Assembly (NCBI RefSeq): GCF_901933205.1
Contig: NC_044574.1
Location: 49,633,609-49,697,608, forward strand
Direction of reading: 5' to 3'
Length of the DNA stretch: 64,000 nt
Origin: Camarhynchus parvulus
Lineage: Eukaryota; Chordata; Aves; Passeriformes; Thraupidae
The notes beneath the pieces were generated by a model. The model searched no databases. It was not told where the DNA came from and was given only the letters and a program-made list of their open reading frames with translations. The position numbers were made by a program, and so were the translations under genes. This document shows, in pieces, positions 14,001 to 28,462 of this stretch; within the stretch, counting starts at the first letter, position 1, and the number at the start of each line of letters is the position of its first letter.

Positions 14001-17000
14001 TTTGGGCAAGTCAGTGATTGCAGAAGAGCATTTCGCATTTCGTTACAGAAGTCATGGTGCTTAATCCTCTAAGTAGAGTCTATCAGAGTAGTTAATATAA
14101 TCAAGTAGCAGAAGTAATATGATAATCCAAAATTACTTACAACAATATTAATAATAAAGGCTGGATTTTATTAATCAAAAAAACATTCTCAGAAGGAAGA
14201 TTCTCAAGGCTCTGCCCTCCTTTTCCACTGTTTGTAGGAACAGAGCTTGTAAAGGCAAGGTATATATTTTATAGAGTCCAGCTCCCTACATGAATCTATT
14301 CAAAAGCTTTTTAGAAATTAATAGCCCAATTTCCCTGGATTTGATGACATCACATGTTTGGCTTTTGTTACTTATGTTCCCTCCCATATTACTTTCCTGA
14401 AAGTTAAGGTAGAGTGCATACAGAAAATGAAGGCATTCTTTACAGAATCAGTCCTTCGTCATGAGAAGCTGCTAGTTTAGGGCTGACAGTGATAGATGTG
14501 AGGATCTGAGAGGTATTCAAAGGTACTGATATGCATTATAGGAGTTTTAATTTTCAGACAGAGACAAGCTCCTCTAGCAAGACTGTTAGGTTTATTCCTG
14601 AGAACAGCTGGCAGCTTTGTCAGTCACTTGTATCACCCAGGCTGGCCATGCCAGACACATACGCGTAGCAAGAGGCAATGACTTTGTTGAAGGTGGCAGT
14701 CAGATGAAAGCTGCATGAATTTGCTACTTGTGTAAGGACAGAGCTGTTTGCCTGCCCAGACTGAAAGAACAAACTGAATTCTGAATTTATGCCAAAATGT
14801 TCTTGCCATTATACAAAATAAACATCAAATAGACAAGTACAACATTGTATTCCTAAAAGGCAAGCAAAAACAAATTTGCAGAGCACAGAAGGATATGGAC
14901 CATGATGTTCTACGGCCAATAAATAATCAAATTAAGTTATGAACTGAAAATGCTACTGAAACAGCAGAAAATACACAAGGTTTAATTTCAAAACACAAGG
15001 GAATGCCTTCAAAAGAGTGAAGTACTTACTTTTTAGGTGACCAAAGGAAAACACAAGTCTAGAGAAAGGAAACATGCCATTCCAAAGTTTGTACCCTACA
15101 GAACAGGCAGCTATGTAAAATTTGTTCTGAAGACATTTGAAAATAAATGCTTGAAAACATTATAGCGTCAGTCCTCTTATCTCAATGCAGTGTGCAGTGC
15201 AGTACTGCACAAAATGAAGCTTCTATTCAAAGAATAGATACTTGACAAAAAAAAGAACATTATCTATGAATAACAGTCTCCTGGAGATATCTTTGAGAAC
15301 TTTTTTGTGTTTGTAAATTATTTGAAATAGTCCTTATATACTGAGACATTTATATAACCAGTCCTCTCCCTGCATTCTCCAAAAAGCCTCAAATCACTGC
15401 TTGTACTCTTTACAGAGTAAAATTCCATGCCTGTATTTTCCCAACCTCTGAAAAATTACTATGTTCTCTCTGGAACATAACCCTTTGCTCTTCTGCCAAA
15501 AAGGAAACCATCAACACCAGTCAGTTTTTCAGCTTCCCTTGGCTCATTTACTTACTCTAGACTGGTACCTCACCATCTTCATTTTGCTCTTTGAAGATGC
15601 TTCACCTGTGAAGCTCTACAGACATTTCATTGCTGCAGACAACCAGCTGCAATTTATGGATAGAAAAGACATACTTCTTTTTGCACAAATAATGTGGTTC
15701 TAATGTTTTACTCATTCTTGCCTAGAACACTGTCTGAAGACAGAACATCCTTCTTCTCTGCTCGGCAGCACTGGCTTTCTTCACACCAGCTTTGCCTCAG
15801 TTTTTAATCAGGATAGCAATATAGAATGTGGAGACAAAAGAAAAATAGTACTATGAAGAAATGGAAACTGCACAAAATCAGAAAAGTAAAAGAGAGTTGA
15901 ACCTGCTCCTGCCTATCTGTGCACCCCCCAAGAACACTGAAGAAACCAATACATCATTTTTATTGAAGACCTGGCAAGAAAGTGCCATAAATCCACCACA
16001 ACAGGTGACATTGCTGGTTCAGTGCCTCCTTTTAAGGGGGGGAGATCAATTCAAGCACCTGCACATCCTCATGCCTGACCTCAAGAGCAAGCACACCAGT
16101 CAAAAACAATTCTCAAGGAAAGATGACAGACACAGTATATGACAGCATCAGAAAGGTAAATTACCCTAAACAAATCTTTGATGCAATGGTTGAAAAGAAA
16201 ACACGGGATATCTTATCCATGCAGATAATTGGGGAATTATTAGTTCAGATAGGGATTAATACAGGTATTGTAAGAACAACAAAGAACCTGAATATCAGAC
16301 AAATCATGTTATCCTTAAAAAAAAAAGCAAAGCCCTGAGTTCAAAAGTAGGGGGCAGACTACTCTGTGGTTCAAATTACTTATTCCCACTAACTTCAATT
16401 CAGTGCCAGTCCATGCAGTGCTCTGGCAAGGCTGATCCCTACAATAGTCACGCAATATGAAGCTGCCATTAAACTGAATTACAACAGCAAGGTAAAAAAA
16501 AGAAATCATTGTGAACACAATCAAATCCATAAAGTTGTGATGTGAAGAGGACAGACAGGTAATACAGAACCATCAACAACCACAATGTCTGTGCCTATGG
16601 AAGGAACTCGACCAGGCCAGACAAGGTTAGGGGATTCTGCTCCAGGGATATACAACCACAACATTACTTCATTCAATTTTTCTTCAAACATGCAGGAGGC
16701 CAGGAAGCTTTTTGTACATCACAATTCTTTACTAGTCCTCGCATCTTTTGCATATTTATACTGAAGTGCCATCATCTTTTTCCTTTCTGGGAAAAAAAAA
16801 CTTTCTCTGCTCTGGCAGCGTAAAAGAATCATCAAGGTCAGACTTGCGGTCTCACAGGCCATCAAAGTAGTAACAAGATGATTTTAAACAAATTAAAAAT
16901 CAATTCATTCTGCATTTACATGCACCCTTTAGCTTCAGTCTTTCAAGCTAAATTCAGCTCTTTTCATCTGAACTTCTCAAATTTCATTTATATTTTCCCA

Positions 17001-17774
17001 CTACTGAGAAGCTTGGATGATAAAATTACTATTCCAGGTCCCCAAAATAATATAGGTAGAACACTCTAAAGTATGCTTTACTTTAAGCATGCATGTGAGC
17101 AGTCCTAGGGACCTTGATATTCTCACGTCTAATGCACTTTGTTGAACTGCAGCTACAAAGACAAGCTATCATGTTTCTTCACCACAAAAAAAGAAAGTGC
17201 CTTACTCTTCAGCTCAAGCACATAATCAATTGCCCTGTCTGGTGCCATTATCACAGCCAGCCTTCCTTCCTCAAATGTTTTACACATGCATTGTATAGTG
17301 GTGGAGGAGCACAATAACAGCAATAGAGTTATCAGTCTGTCTAAAGCACTCAGTAGTCTATGGGAACAATAAGCAACTCTGAGTACTGAATTATGAAAAT
17401 TTGGATTCTTCCTGCATTTGCATCAAGTACCAAATCCTCTTCTCTTCTGACAAGCTAGCAAATGTACTTCTTTCAACTTCTACATGATACAGACTCAATT
17501 CATTCAGGCAGTTCCATTTCAAATCTCTCCAATCTCTCCTTGATTGCAGGGGGAGGTATACTTCAACCCTCTGGAGACCACTAGAGGAAGAGGAAAACAA
17601 GGGGGAAAATAAAGACTTGTTTCAGACATGACTTTCTCAAAGTATATAGGTACTTAGAAGCTGTTCTAGAGATGATGACAGTCAGGAAAAAGCAGCAAAA
17701 CAGGAAAGAGACAGAGCTGGTCCGAGACAACAGAAAGAAGAGTTACAGACAGGAACTACTTTAACACCAAGAGA

Positions 17775-18088
17775 TGTGGATGTGACAGCCTGGTCAGAGA
17801 GCGAAAAAAACAGGTAAGTTTTCTCATGGCAGACTTGTGAGACTTTTAGGGAGTTGTAGAGAAACAACGATAGCTTGTTATTATAAACAACCTGCAGGTG
17901 GTGTTTTCCTACTCTCTGCTTTTCTGTTCTTCTCAAGGATTGTTTGTGAGGAAGTGTTTTTGTTAATTAGCCAATCAGGTGGAATGTATCAGAACAGTCT
18001 ATAAAAGAGAGAGTTTTTCATATTAAAGCTGCTGCTGTGCAAACCAGCCTTCTTGGAGTCTGCGCTGCTTTCTGACCCAACAGTGACA
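17775..18088 (+). mobile_element. Probable solo LTR of a bird endogenous retrovirus
   Basis: The segment has LTR anatomy in plus orientation. It starts TGTGGATGTGACAG and has a CCAAT-type box (agccaatcagg near 17970), a TATA-like tataaaaga near 18001 and a weak poly(A) hexamer attaaag near 18023. A U5-like end, agtctgcgctgctttctgac, follows, with ...AACAGTGACA at 18088. GAGA flanks it on both sides (17771-17774 and 18089-18092), consistent with a 4-bp target duplication, although 4 bp is weak evidence. The U3/U5 text resembles passerine LTRs as I remember them. There is no internal viral sequence. An alternative start is TGTGACAG at 17781. Confidence 0.65.
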
Positions 18089-20436
18089 GAGATATTAAGA
18101 ATCCTCCAGGCGAATTAAGGTGTGTAAATATTTCCTTGGTGCGTAGCACACCTCACTGGATACAATGAGCACATAAACAAACAGAAAAAATACTAAAAAT
18201 ATGGATTTTTGCATCCAAATCCATTCCAGACATTTAAGACACCCTGGAATGAAGTCATAAAGCACTGACCACTGACATACTGCCTTGTTACAGATACAGT
18301 TCTTCAAACCACCTTCACCAGTAGTAAGGCCCTGCTCCAGGCAGTCTTTCTCTCCCAAGACTGTACTTAGGAGCAGGGCTTTTAAAACACATTCACCTGA
18401 CAGCTATGACACATGCAGACAAGATGGTAAGGTGAATATATTCAGGACCCGCTGGCACTCTTCAGAGTCTCCACCCCTCAAAACAATAGCAGGATTCATC
18501 ACACCTCCACACTCCATTTGCTTAGCAAACACCTGCAAAGACTGAAGGAATGAGAGCAACAGCAACACTGCAAGCTGCAGCATACAGCTGTGCTTATGCA
18601 ATACACAAAGGCCAGCAAATTCATACTGATGCCATTCTTCAATTTGTTAAAAAAGCTTTGACTGCTTCAATAACAAAGAATAGCATTAAACATAGCATGG
18701 CAGGATCAAATGAATTAGGGACAATAAATCTGGCATTAACAAAATGAAAAGCAAAGTGAGTGAAAAAACCTAATCCTCTAAGGAGAAAGTACCTTTGGCC
18801 ATACATAGAAACATCTCCCCTTATTTCTGCCAAAGGCAATGCCAATCCATACAATTAGTGTAAAAGTCTGGGTTAGTTCAATGACCTAGAATAGTTTAAC
18901 CAGAGGACTGCAACAAGACAGATTGACAAAGGTGTCTCTGATACTTATGAACTATGGCATATCTACATAAGCATTTAATTCTACATCTGGAGAGGGTTTT
19001 CAAAGTAATCATAATCCTGACTTACAGCAGTTTTGTGCATATGCTGTAGCAGTCCTGGAGGACACCACATAGATGCTTCTGGAAGTTTTCAAAAGAATGG
19101 ACTGTAGACCCTTACTTAGTAACTGCTAGTGTGTGTGCCAAGTCCACAGGACTGAACCAGATCAGAGTTTCCCTACACTGAAAAAACCCCCAAATAAAAC
19201 CCAAAAACCTTTATATTTAATAAGCTGTTAACAGGAGAGATAGCAAAGGTTTATAAGGTTTTTTATTTCCAAAGCAGGGAACTGAACCTGACAGTTGTTA
19301 TGCTCAGCAACACCCAATCTCAGTATTTTAAAACCTAACTTGAAAAAAAAGCAAATATACCAGAGGAGAAAACAGCAAGAAGATAAATGATGAAGGAACA
19401 CGAATCAGGGAAAAAGTAAAGAAAATTCTATCCAGGCATAATTATATGAGAAAAATGAACGTCTTCACAATGACAGAGCTAGCATTTTAAATTTTCACAC
19501 AAAGCAGCAACAAAAGACAGAACTTTTCAGTATTTTATATAATCTCACCCTGTAACAGAAACTGGAAGTAGAGAAATAAGCATTTTATTAGGAGAGGAGG
19601 CTAAAACTAGACTTCACCAGTATACAGAGAGGGATGGTATTGCCTGCTTAAAGCCAGCTCTTCTGACACACTCCAGAAGGCTAACAGCAGAGGATGCTAA
19701 GGGACAGTTCCAAAGTTGTCTCCCAATATTAAGAAAATTAACCTTTATCCACACTCTCCCATAGTATTCTTCCACTCAGCATATCAGTGTGAGGAATCTA
19801 GCAATATTCAGCTGCCCTTCCCTGCCCATCCTTATATAGTCCAATAAGCTTCCTGGAGCAAGGACTGGGAAGAATCTGATGCTTCCAAATGCTGAAACCA
19901 GCATTTGTAAACAAAATGCCTGGGACAAAACCAGCAGCCTTGACATTGTAATAGCCCTTGTCAATACCATATTTATAAAGTCTAGCTACTTAAAAAAAAA
20001 GAGGAGATGCTTCTCACTGTAGCTCTTACTTCAGCTATGTCTTAAATCAAAGTGAAAATCCTACAACTTACAATTCACCAATTGATTTATACTCTAGACA
20101 GAAGTCCTTCTACCTTAACTAAGATTTGGAGCTATCAGCATATAAGGAGCCCCAATTACTGGCTAGGACAGAAAAAAATACCAAGACCTGGACCCAGGTT
20201 ATCTGTGCAACTTCAATTCTGACATTTCTGGGTATGTTCATGTCCGACTCTCAGCCTTAAGATATTTCTGCAATTCTCCTACCTCCTCCCATTCCTATAT
20301 GCACTTCACTAAGTTTGAGTTTGGTTCGATTCAAGCAAAGCTACAGACAAACTTTTAATTGTGTAGTTTCCTACCAGCAAATTACACGTTTTCCAGAGCA
20401 GAGGTGTAACAAGAAGCAGCAGTCTTGGAGAAGTGT

Positions 20437-20485
20437 TACTAAATGCTGTGACTGACCAACTGTGACTAAATGCTGTGCCTGACCA
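20437..20485. repeat. Two-copy tandem duplication, 27-bp period
   Basis: ACTAAATGCTGTGaCTGACCA and ACTAAATGCTGTGcCTGACCA occur 27 bp apart with one mismatch. This is a local duplication with no coding meaning. Confidence 0.85.
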
Positions 20486-21299
20486 TTTGCAACATTTGGT
20501 GTTTTTATTTGGAGGAATCAGGAAATCGTAGAAATATAATTTACACAGCTTATTTTGTTTTTTCAAGAGTGAAGATCCTAGCTGTTATCAGGAAAGAAAT
20601 GCAAAGTAAATGAAACTAAAACCCAGTTTGAGTTGACACAGCACATACTACAGCATACTAATTGCTTCATGTTAATTGCTTCCTTAATTTGAAATGAATA
20701 TGCCTTTGACAACAGCAATTTTTTAAAAATCATCCTTGTTAACTGCTTTGTCACCTTGCTAAGTGGTCAAAGCAGTTCCGTAACAACTACTTAACTCTAT
20801 ACGCGCTATTTACACTGAATGACCTCATAATGTGAACAGGTCTTTAACAACTCAGGGTCAAACTTGCTGGCGTGTATTTGCATTGTTTCCTCAATTTCCC
20901 ACCATTTTGATACCTGCTAGCATATTCTGGAGCATAGCTGGTACCTTCAGGAAGTCAACAGGAACAAATACTTCCAACAGCAATAGAGCATTCACCTTTC
21001 ATCTATAACCTGAAAATAAGTTCTTGGGAGGTTTTGCAAATGAAAATTTTCAGAAACTTAGTCACTCAAACTGGGGTGGATTTCCATCGGGGTAGCTAGA
21101 GGCACACCTCTGAATCCAGCACCTCTGAGTCCACCTGCCAAATTTGAAGTTTCTGCACCAACCATGGACATATTAAAACAATTCAAGAGAAATATTTGAT
21201 TTCAGACACTGAGTAAACAACCAGTTGTTATTGTATTGCCATTAAACCTTTTTTACTTTTTTTCAACTGCAAGAATGATCAAACACTAGATCAGGTTGG

Positions 21300-21458
21300 C
21301 AAGAGGACTTCCTGAGTCTCCCTCCTTGGAGCTTTTCAAACCCTGAGCAGACAAGGTCCTGAGCAATCTGCTCCAGTCAACCCTGCTTTGAGCAGGTGGG
21401 TTGGACTAGATTATCTTCAGGGGTCTCTCCCAGCCCTAGAGCTTCTGCAAGTCTGTGA
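21300..21458 (+). mobile_element. CR1 LINE 3' tail
   Basis: The fragment contains the CR1 3' motif series in plus orientation: ggagcttttcaaaccc, tcctgagcaatctgctc, ccctgctttgagcagg, gggttggactagat, a cccagccct variant of the usual ttccaaccct, and a terminal TCTGTGA. It is about 160 bp and 5'-truncated, as CR1 copies usually are. Confidence 0.87.
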
Positions 21459-23929
21459 CACCAGACCAGATCTGAGATGTCAGATATTCGAAGTATACAG
21501 TACAAAAAGGACATAAACCCATTAACTTTTAACAGTAGGCTTAAATGAAACAGCAATAAATGAATCTCAGGTATTTCTGGCTCCCAGGCAATTTAATATC
21601 TCTGTTAAACCCAAGGGCAAGCAACAACTAAGAAGAAATGAGATCAAGCAGAATTGTTGAACTAAATAATTTCAGCGCTTCAATTTAAGCAGAGTCTTCT
21701 GAACAGACCTATTGCAAATTTCAGTTTAAACTGCACAGCCTGACAACACTTCCTTGCTTTTCCTTTCAAATATGGGAAACTAGGACAAGCATTTATGGAA
21801 TAAACAATGAGAAACAAGAAGAACATTTCAGCAACAAGACAGGCAGGCCCAAACTGAGAAGACATTTTTCAGCAGCCTTTCAAAAATGCACCTCTGTAGG
21901 TCACGCAGCATGCTGGCATGAATACAATGCAGCAGTGTCATGCCAAATCATGTCTTTGACATGCCCATGATGTTCTCAGAAGACCACCCTGGGTAAGAGT
22001 TAGCTCACCTAAGTCTCATTTAAAAACTGACTACAACTGTCTTGTAGTGAATATTCAAATTTACTGGTTTGTGCAGATGGCCTGCAGCAAGATGAAATTA
22101 CCTACACCAAAGAGAGGCAAAAAACCTCCCCTGTACAAATCTTCCAGACTTAACACTTTTTAATATCTTTGAAGCGAATTTACCAGACCTAATACATGAT
22201 TTATAGAACACCATTAACACAGGGCAAAGGAGTAACCTCCTGGTAAAGTATGTCACTGTAGAAAAAGACATGAGATACTCTGGCACAAAGGAAAAACACA
22301 AGTGGCAGCACCACTGGTAGCTGGGCCTCAGAAAAAACCTTCCCTTTCAGTACTCTTAATGTTATCTGAGGTATTCAGATGAGTTTGCTTCCCAGGTTAG
22401 GATTTCTTTTGGCACACTGGTATATGCATTTTAACAGATCCCACCTTCTGGGGATCTGTAAAAATACACTGGTCTCCTTGCACCAGAAGAAGGCACAGGT
22501 GGATTCCTCTGTGCTTTCTCCATCACAGTATATAGCCATGATGGACAGCTCTGTACATACTAATCCTGAAAAACACAATGGACATGGAAACATCACAACA
22601 GACAGGGACTATGCACTTCCTAGTGACAGCTCTTGGACAAAGGGAGGTGAGGGACATTTTAGAAGCATATTTGTGAACTTCTAAATGATTATTGCGGCTC
22701 TGATACCAAAATCCAAAACCTATTAGCTGAAGTACTAGCCGTGAAGCCTCCAGAAACTGTTAAGAGACTTACTGGGACAGGATGAACACTGGGAAATAAA
22801 ACTTCTGGTAAGCAGTCACATAGCATGACATTCTCCTTACCCACTAAATGCAATACTTAATATCCTCAGCTTTATTTATATTTGCTCTATATGGAGGACT
22901 AAATGCTTTCTTTAGAATAGAAAGTGCGATCCTAATTAGCATAAAATTCTGCTTTTAACATTATAGATGTTTTTGCTTATATAAGTACTAACAACCATCA
23001 CTGCAGCAATGCCAAATGAAATCTAGATATATTCTTATCACCAGACTGTAAAGCATAATGCAGTAGAAATTACTAAAATTCACAGTAGTCAAAATGTGTA
23101 CATGCTGAATGCTAAATGTAAAATTACAGCTTCTCTTCATGCACATTGACAAATTACTATTACATTCCACATTAATGTCATTTTTGAGGAGCTGAAAGAT
23201 CATGCTACTTATAATGACATAGACTGTGTCTTTAATTACAGCTAAAACTCTCAAGAAAATCTCATGAATTATTGCAGAAAGGATCTATTTAAATTTTTTA
23301 GAGTAATATATGTTTCTTCCAAGGAGAGATAAAGCTTGAGTAAATAGTATCATTACTTGCATTCCATATTCATTCTTTTGAAAGCTCAAATCACAGAAAT
23401 TTAATAATATTTCATGTCTTACTTCTGTAGAGGCAAAGTATTTTCCAAGACGGTTAAGAATGTAAAATAGAAAATCTAAAATTCATGCTGTAAAAATGTT
23501 ACCAAAATACTACATGTAAAATGTCAAAATGTAAATCACACAGTTTGGAGTCAGTGGAGGTCTACCCATTTTTGCACTATCTCCAATTATTCTAGGTTTT
23601 AATATGAAGATAGCCATTTGCAAATTTAGGCTGTTTTACTGTGAAAAAGAAGAGCTAGAACCTTTCTTCGCATCAGTATGTTGGGTTTGGGTTTCTTTTT
23701 AATGACAAATACATTGCAGAAGAATTGCATTCTGGACAGAAGCAGAATGACTGATACATTCACACCACGGACCCAAGGGCCTTTCTAGAATGGGCAGTGT
23801 TAAATAACTGAGGTTAAACTGCAGATGGCTGTATTTCAAATTAGCCTGATAGCAATGTATACATGGTCCACAGCAGATGTCAATCATTACAACAGAGGCT
23901 CATCTGGGGAGCTCAAGTTAGCAGTGCTT

Positions 23930-24330
23930 TTAACAAGCTGGCGTCTCAATGCGGGCAGTAGGAGACTTTGTGTAGCTTCCAGCATGCACTGCGTGCAGGT
24001 GTCCAGGTCTGAGCAGCAGGAGGTGCTGCTGGGGTGGCCCCTCTGAGAAGTGATAGGGGCTTGTCCTGTGCTGGACACAGCCACTCAGAGCTGGCTCTGA
24101 CAGACCCAGCTGGCCAAAGCTGAGCCCATCAGTGGCACTGGCGGTGCCTCTGTGCTGATGTATTTAGGAAAGAGTTAAAAACACTGCACAGCAGCTGTGA
24201 AAGAGGAGTGAGAATGTGTGAAAGAAATTGTCCTGCAGACACACAGGTCAGAGGAAAAGAAGAGCAAGGAGGTGTTGCAGGTGCCAGAGCAGATGTCCAT
24301 CCATACTGCAGTCCATCGAGAACATTCTCT
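23930..24330 (+). mobile_element. Truncated bird ERV LTR fragment (U3-like)
   Basis: I recognise text common in bird ERV LTRs: gagcagcaggaggtgctgct, ggtggcccctctgagaagtg, ataggggcttgtcctgtgct, ggacacagccactcagagct, cagctggccaaagctgagcc, then gtatttaggaaag, cagcagctgtgaaagaggag and gtgccagagcagatgtcc. The remaining part of such LTRs (repeated GGAGCAG units, poly(A) signal) is missing, so the copy is truncated at the 3' side. It is GC-richer than the surrounding intron. Family assignment is from memory and the limits are approximate. Confidence 0.7.
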
Positions 24331-26589
24331 AGAAACAAGGTGTACCAAATACAAAAGTTAAGAGAATAAAAAGAAGGGATGAAGGGAATATCCTCAGGGC
24401 CCTCTTGCAATTTCTAACCAAGTGAAAGCTGTGAAAACCATAAAGGTACATTAGGGAACTGAGGAAGGCGCAGGGGGAGAGACACAGTGACAAGAACTTT
24501 GCTGTCAGTTTCTTCCTTCCAAGGTCTGGACTTTGTTAGGATGATCGGCGCTTGTAAGTTTAATTACTATGAGTGCAACTTTTGACCCACAAGGAAGTTA
24601 CTGACAAGCAAAGCTTTGTAGAAACTTCCTTGGAATAACTGCATAAAAGATAATTGATCTGAGGCTTTAGTAAGGGAAGATGCAGCTGGTTTGCAGAGAT
24701 GGCCCATTACATTTATGGGTCATATGAAATACCATGGGTCATGAAATACCCATGCTATTTCATTTCTACTTTTAAACACTTTGTCCAGACTTAACACAAG
24801 TATTGTGGCCCCATATTCTGCCTAGGGTACCCCTCCCAACACCCAAATTGTCCTAACTCTCACAGAAACAGCTATATAAATTGCCATTTCCAAAGGAATA
24901 AGCTTGGGGATATGAAAACAATTTCCCCAAGAAGTGCTAAAAGGAGACAGCTAAAACCAGCTTGCTCATTGACAAAGTGCTCTTCAGCCAAGAATTATAC
25001 ATGCACAGAAGCATGGGAAATCTGAAGAGGAAAGATTTAACTCACAGGTTCTCTTCTCTGTTCTCCAAGAGAAAGGAGAAAGTATTTTATACACCTTTTT
25101 ATCTACTGGATAAGTCTGAGGGCGGCCGATTTCATATTTTATTTTATAAAATAGTTCTTGTTCACTGAGATAGCTTGCCTTTCTCACTTCTAATCTAGGC
25201 TCTAACTCTGCCACTTGCTTCTTGTGATCAGCTCTCAAAGATCAAACTTAGCTGACCTAATCCCACAATTTCTGTTGCCAAAATTCATTTCCCAAGCTGT
25301 TTAAAGGACTAATACATTCAACAATGAAAAATACATGAGCCATCTATGGTCTAATGAGTGCTTAACATTATGGAAACACTTATCACCCAAAGCAGCAGGA
25401 TCTGTGGAGTCTGAGACAAAGCAGCAGAGAAATAAGCTTATTATCCATAAAGTGGGAAGCCTAATCTTAAAACATTTCAGACTAATGAAATATCAGACAC
25501 AGCCCACTTTTGTTATAAAAAGGAAATTATTAAACTACAAGAATTGCAACACAGGATAAAATCTCTTTTGCCCAAGTTTTGGGCCTGTAAGCTGTTGCAA
25601 GGAAAAGTAAAAATACCTCCAATGCCTGTAAATGGGATCAATAACACCTGTAGCAAGTCTCAGGACCCTGCCTCTAAATCAGCATTGAAAATTACTATTC
25701 TATTCTGAACAAAAGTGTACCTGTCTTTGTGGGACAGGAAAAAGCATTGTGGAAAGCAGGTTTCAGATAGATACTAACTATTTAGAGATAATCAATAGCA
25801 TAGCACACATGCTTTATGGACTACTGTTTTACAATTCTAGTTCTGTAAGTGTTGCAACATGACAGAGGGTGATTTATCAATGCATTTCCAAAACAAAAGG
25901 TTTTACTTAACTTACAATATACCTTGCCAGATGCATGAAAGATTTCCATTAATAATGTGGTACCAATTCAAAATTTTGTGTCTTCGTGCAAGACTGACAA
26001 TAGATTAACTATTATGTTAAAATTAGAAAGTGTTCAAGGCTACCAAGCAAGTAAAGCACTTAATCACACAGTTCTTTAAAGCATAAGAACAGTTGCATTG
26101 CACTACAGGGGGAAGTTATGAAGCATATGATTAAATGCAACTAAATTGGGTACAAATCACAAAAAATGTAATTTTGAAATGTCTCTAAAGAACACTGAAA
26201 ACAAATGGACTTGTGAAACATGAAAAACAGTCTTTTTTTGCCTGAGTTTGTCTTCCATGTATGGAAGATGTAAAGATAAAGGAAGACAATAGCTGTTGCA
26301 TTTTCAAAGACACAAGTGACATCTTACTTCCCAGTGAGGTCAAGTTTTTTAAAATCACCTGAAAAAATATTACATAAAGGTTCAGCATAAAGCTTGATAA
26401 TAAGTTAATTTTTGCTATATTATAAACTTTGAACCTTCATGCAAATCTGATAAGCAGCCACGTACAAATGACAAATTCAGTCTAATTTTAGAGAAAACTC
26501 CTATATCTCATAACAATCTTCATCACACATCCACAAGAGACTGACAATAGCCCCCCTACCCAGTAAAATACTTCCCTACCCTTGGAAAA

Positions 26590-26715
26590 GCAGTAAAAAA
26601 CAAAAACAAACAACCAACCAAACAAAAAATTCCACAAAAAAAGAAAAAAAAACAGGGAAAAGAAACAAACAGAAAAAACCAAAACCAAACCCTACAAACA
26701 ACAAGAAAAAAAGTG
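26590..26715. repeat. A-rich low-complexity tract
   Basis: The tract has many (A)nC units such as caaacaaccaaccaaac and aaaaaaaagaaaaaaaaac. Long minus-strand open frames here (for example 26556-26855) translate to Phe/Leu-rich low-complexity peptide and are not genes. Confidence 0.9.
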
Positions 26716-27523
26716 CAGCAATTAGCCTCATCAAGTAGGCAAGCATGAGCAGTAAGTACGAGAAGAAATCTCATCCGCCACCTAGACATAACTCTAGCCA
26801 TGAGATAACAAAATAATAAAAATAACTCGTGAACTTTGAAAAGAAAAAGCAGCAATGTTCATTTTTAATATCTTCTAAAAAGAGACCAAAGATACAGTGA
26901 GAAAAAAGGCTATTGCTCCTTGTCTCCCTTGTGCTGCTTGGAGTGAGGAGAAATAAACGTAGGAAGATTTTCAAGGCTTGTGCTATGCCCTTGAATTATC
27001 AGAGGTTCTTGCCAATGCTACCACGAAGAACAACATGCCCAAAGTGGAAGACTGCACTGCAGTGACTGCAGGAGGCTGTGGGACAAAGCTAAAGAGGAAA
27101 GAGATCTTATGTTCATGCCAGGATATGATATGCGAGGCCCCATTTCCAGAGGGAGCACCAAGCCAAACATCTTGCAGCTAAGAAGTATGTTGGACACACA
27201 CACAAAGGAAGCTGACTCACATCAATACATATGGTTTGAAGGGCAAGTTCTGCCTTTTCATACCTTAACACAACACTTGCATAAATAACCATCATGGATA
27301 ATACTCAAAGTTAGTTAAAATCTCAACCACACTCTCTACAGCTCAGAAATTTAACTTCCATTTAAAAAAAACAACCCACTGTGTTTCTTTGTTTGTGAAG
27401 ACAATAAAAATAGAAAATGCAAAATAATGGGTCTGCATGCTCATTACTCTGATGGGAAATACTGCTTTGACTTGGATTATTCCTTTATATCCACATATCA
27501 CACTTCTAAATAATTGCATGCAG

Positions 27524-27552
27524 AAAAAAAAAAAAAACAAACAAAACAAAAT
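27524..27552. repeat. A-rich (A14 plus CAAA) tract
   Basis: An A14 run is followed by caaacaaaacaaaa. It is a simple low-complexity patch. Confidence 0.85.
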
Positions 27553-28418
27553 TTTTAAAAACCCACTTTTACAAGTAACTTGCTGCATTTTATAAACTCT
27601 GGAACAAGGCTTTGTTTCCTCACAGATGAGGACTGCAGCCACAGACTTCATGGTGCCCATTCTACCCCAGAGGAGAACAGCACCCACTGACAGCTTCATT
27701 GGAATGGTCTCCATCTCTCTTCCTGATACAGTGAGCGTTGTGGCCCTGCTTCAGTATGTTCTGAATAAACCCCAGCTTAACCCCAGAACTTTCATGGACC
27801 ACAGCTAGACTGGCACAGCATCTGGCAGGATTGAGACCTAAGGATATGCAAGAAGAAATCAGTGATTTCTATTTAAATGATAATATTTATTCTTCCCAGT
27901 GAAAATTGAAGTATAACAAGTGATCTCTCAGCACACAGAAAGAGCCTTGATTGTTATTTAATGATCACAACGAATAGTTAGAAAGCATGAAATGAAGCTA
28001 ATAAATCTTCTGTTGAGCCTGACATTTTCAGCAAACAAAAGTACTCAAAGTTTTCAAAAATAGTTGAATCCAATTTTCTTCATTTTAGACTAAATTTTCC
28101 ATGTTCTTCAGTTACAGATCCACATATTGGCATCACACAAATTAAACTGAAACACCCAGCTACTTAAACAATTTTTTTGAAGTATAATATAAAATACATT
28201 GTATTCTACAAAGTTCAAGTTCATGCATCAGCACTATCCCCCACAGCATCTGTTTGCCTTTCAAAGATAAGTTAGGAAATTAGACAAACAGTATAGAAGT
28301 AGGTTTTTTTCCTTTCTTATTGCAGCCTCCTAGGAGGATATAAATATAGTTTGGTTTGTTTAGGTTTTAGCATTTTTAAGCTACATTCCATTCTAAGTGC
28401 AGGTAAGCTGGGGATAAT

Positions 28419-28462
28419 TTTTAACAACAATTAAATAATTTTAACAACTAATTAAATAATTT
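28419..28462. repeat. Two-copy AT-rich tandem repeat, 20-bp period
   Basis: TTAACAACAATTAAATAATT is followed directly by TTAACAACTAATTAAATAAT. Confidence 0.85.

Noticed and set aside
27343..27714. 123-codon minus-strand open frame
   Set aside because: It includes Phe-rich translation of an A-rich tract and has no known motif.
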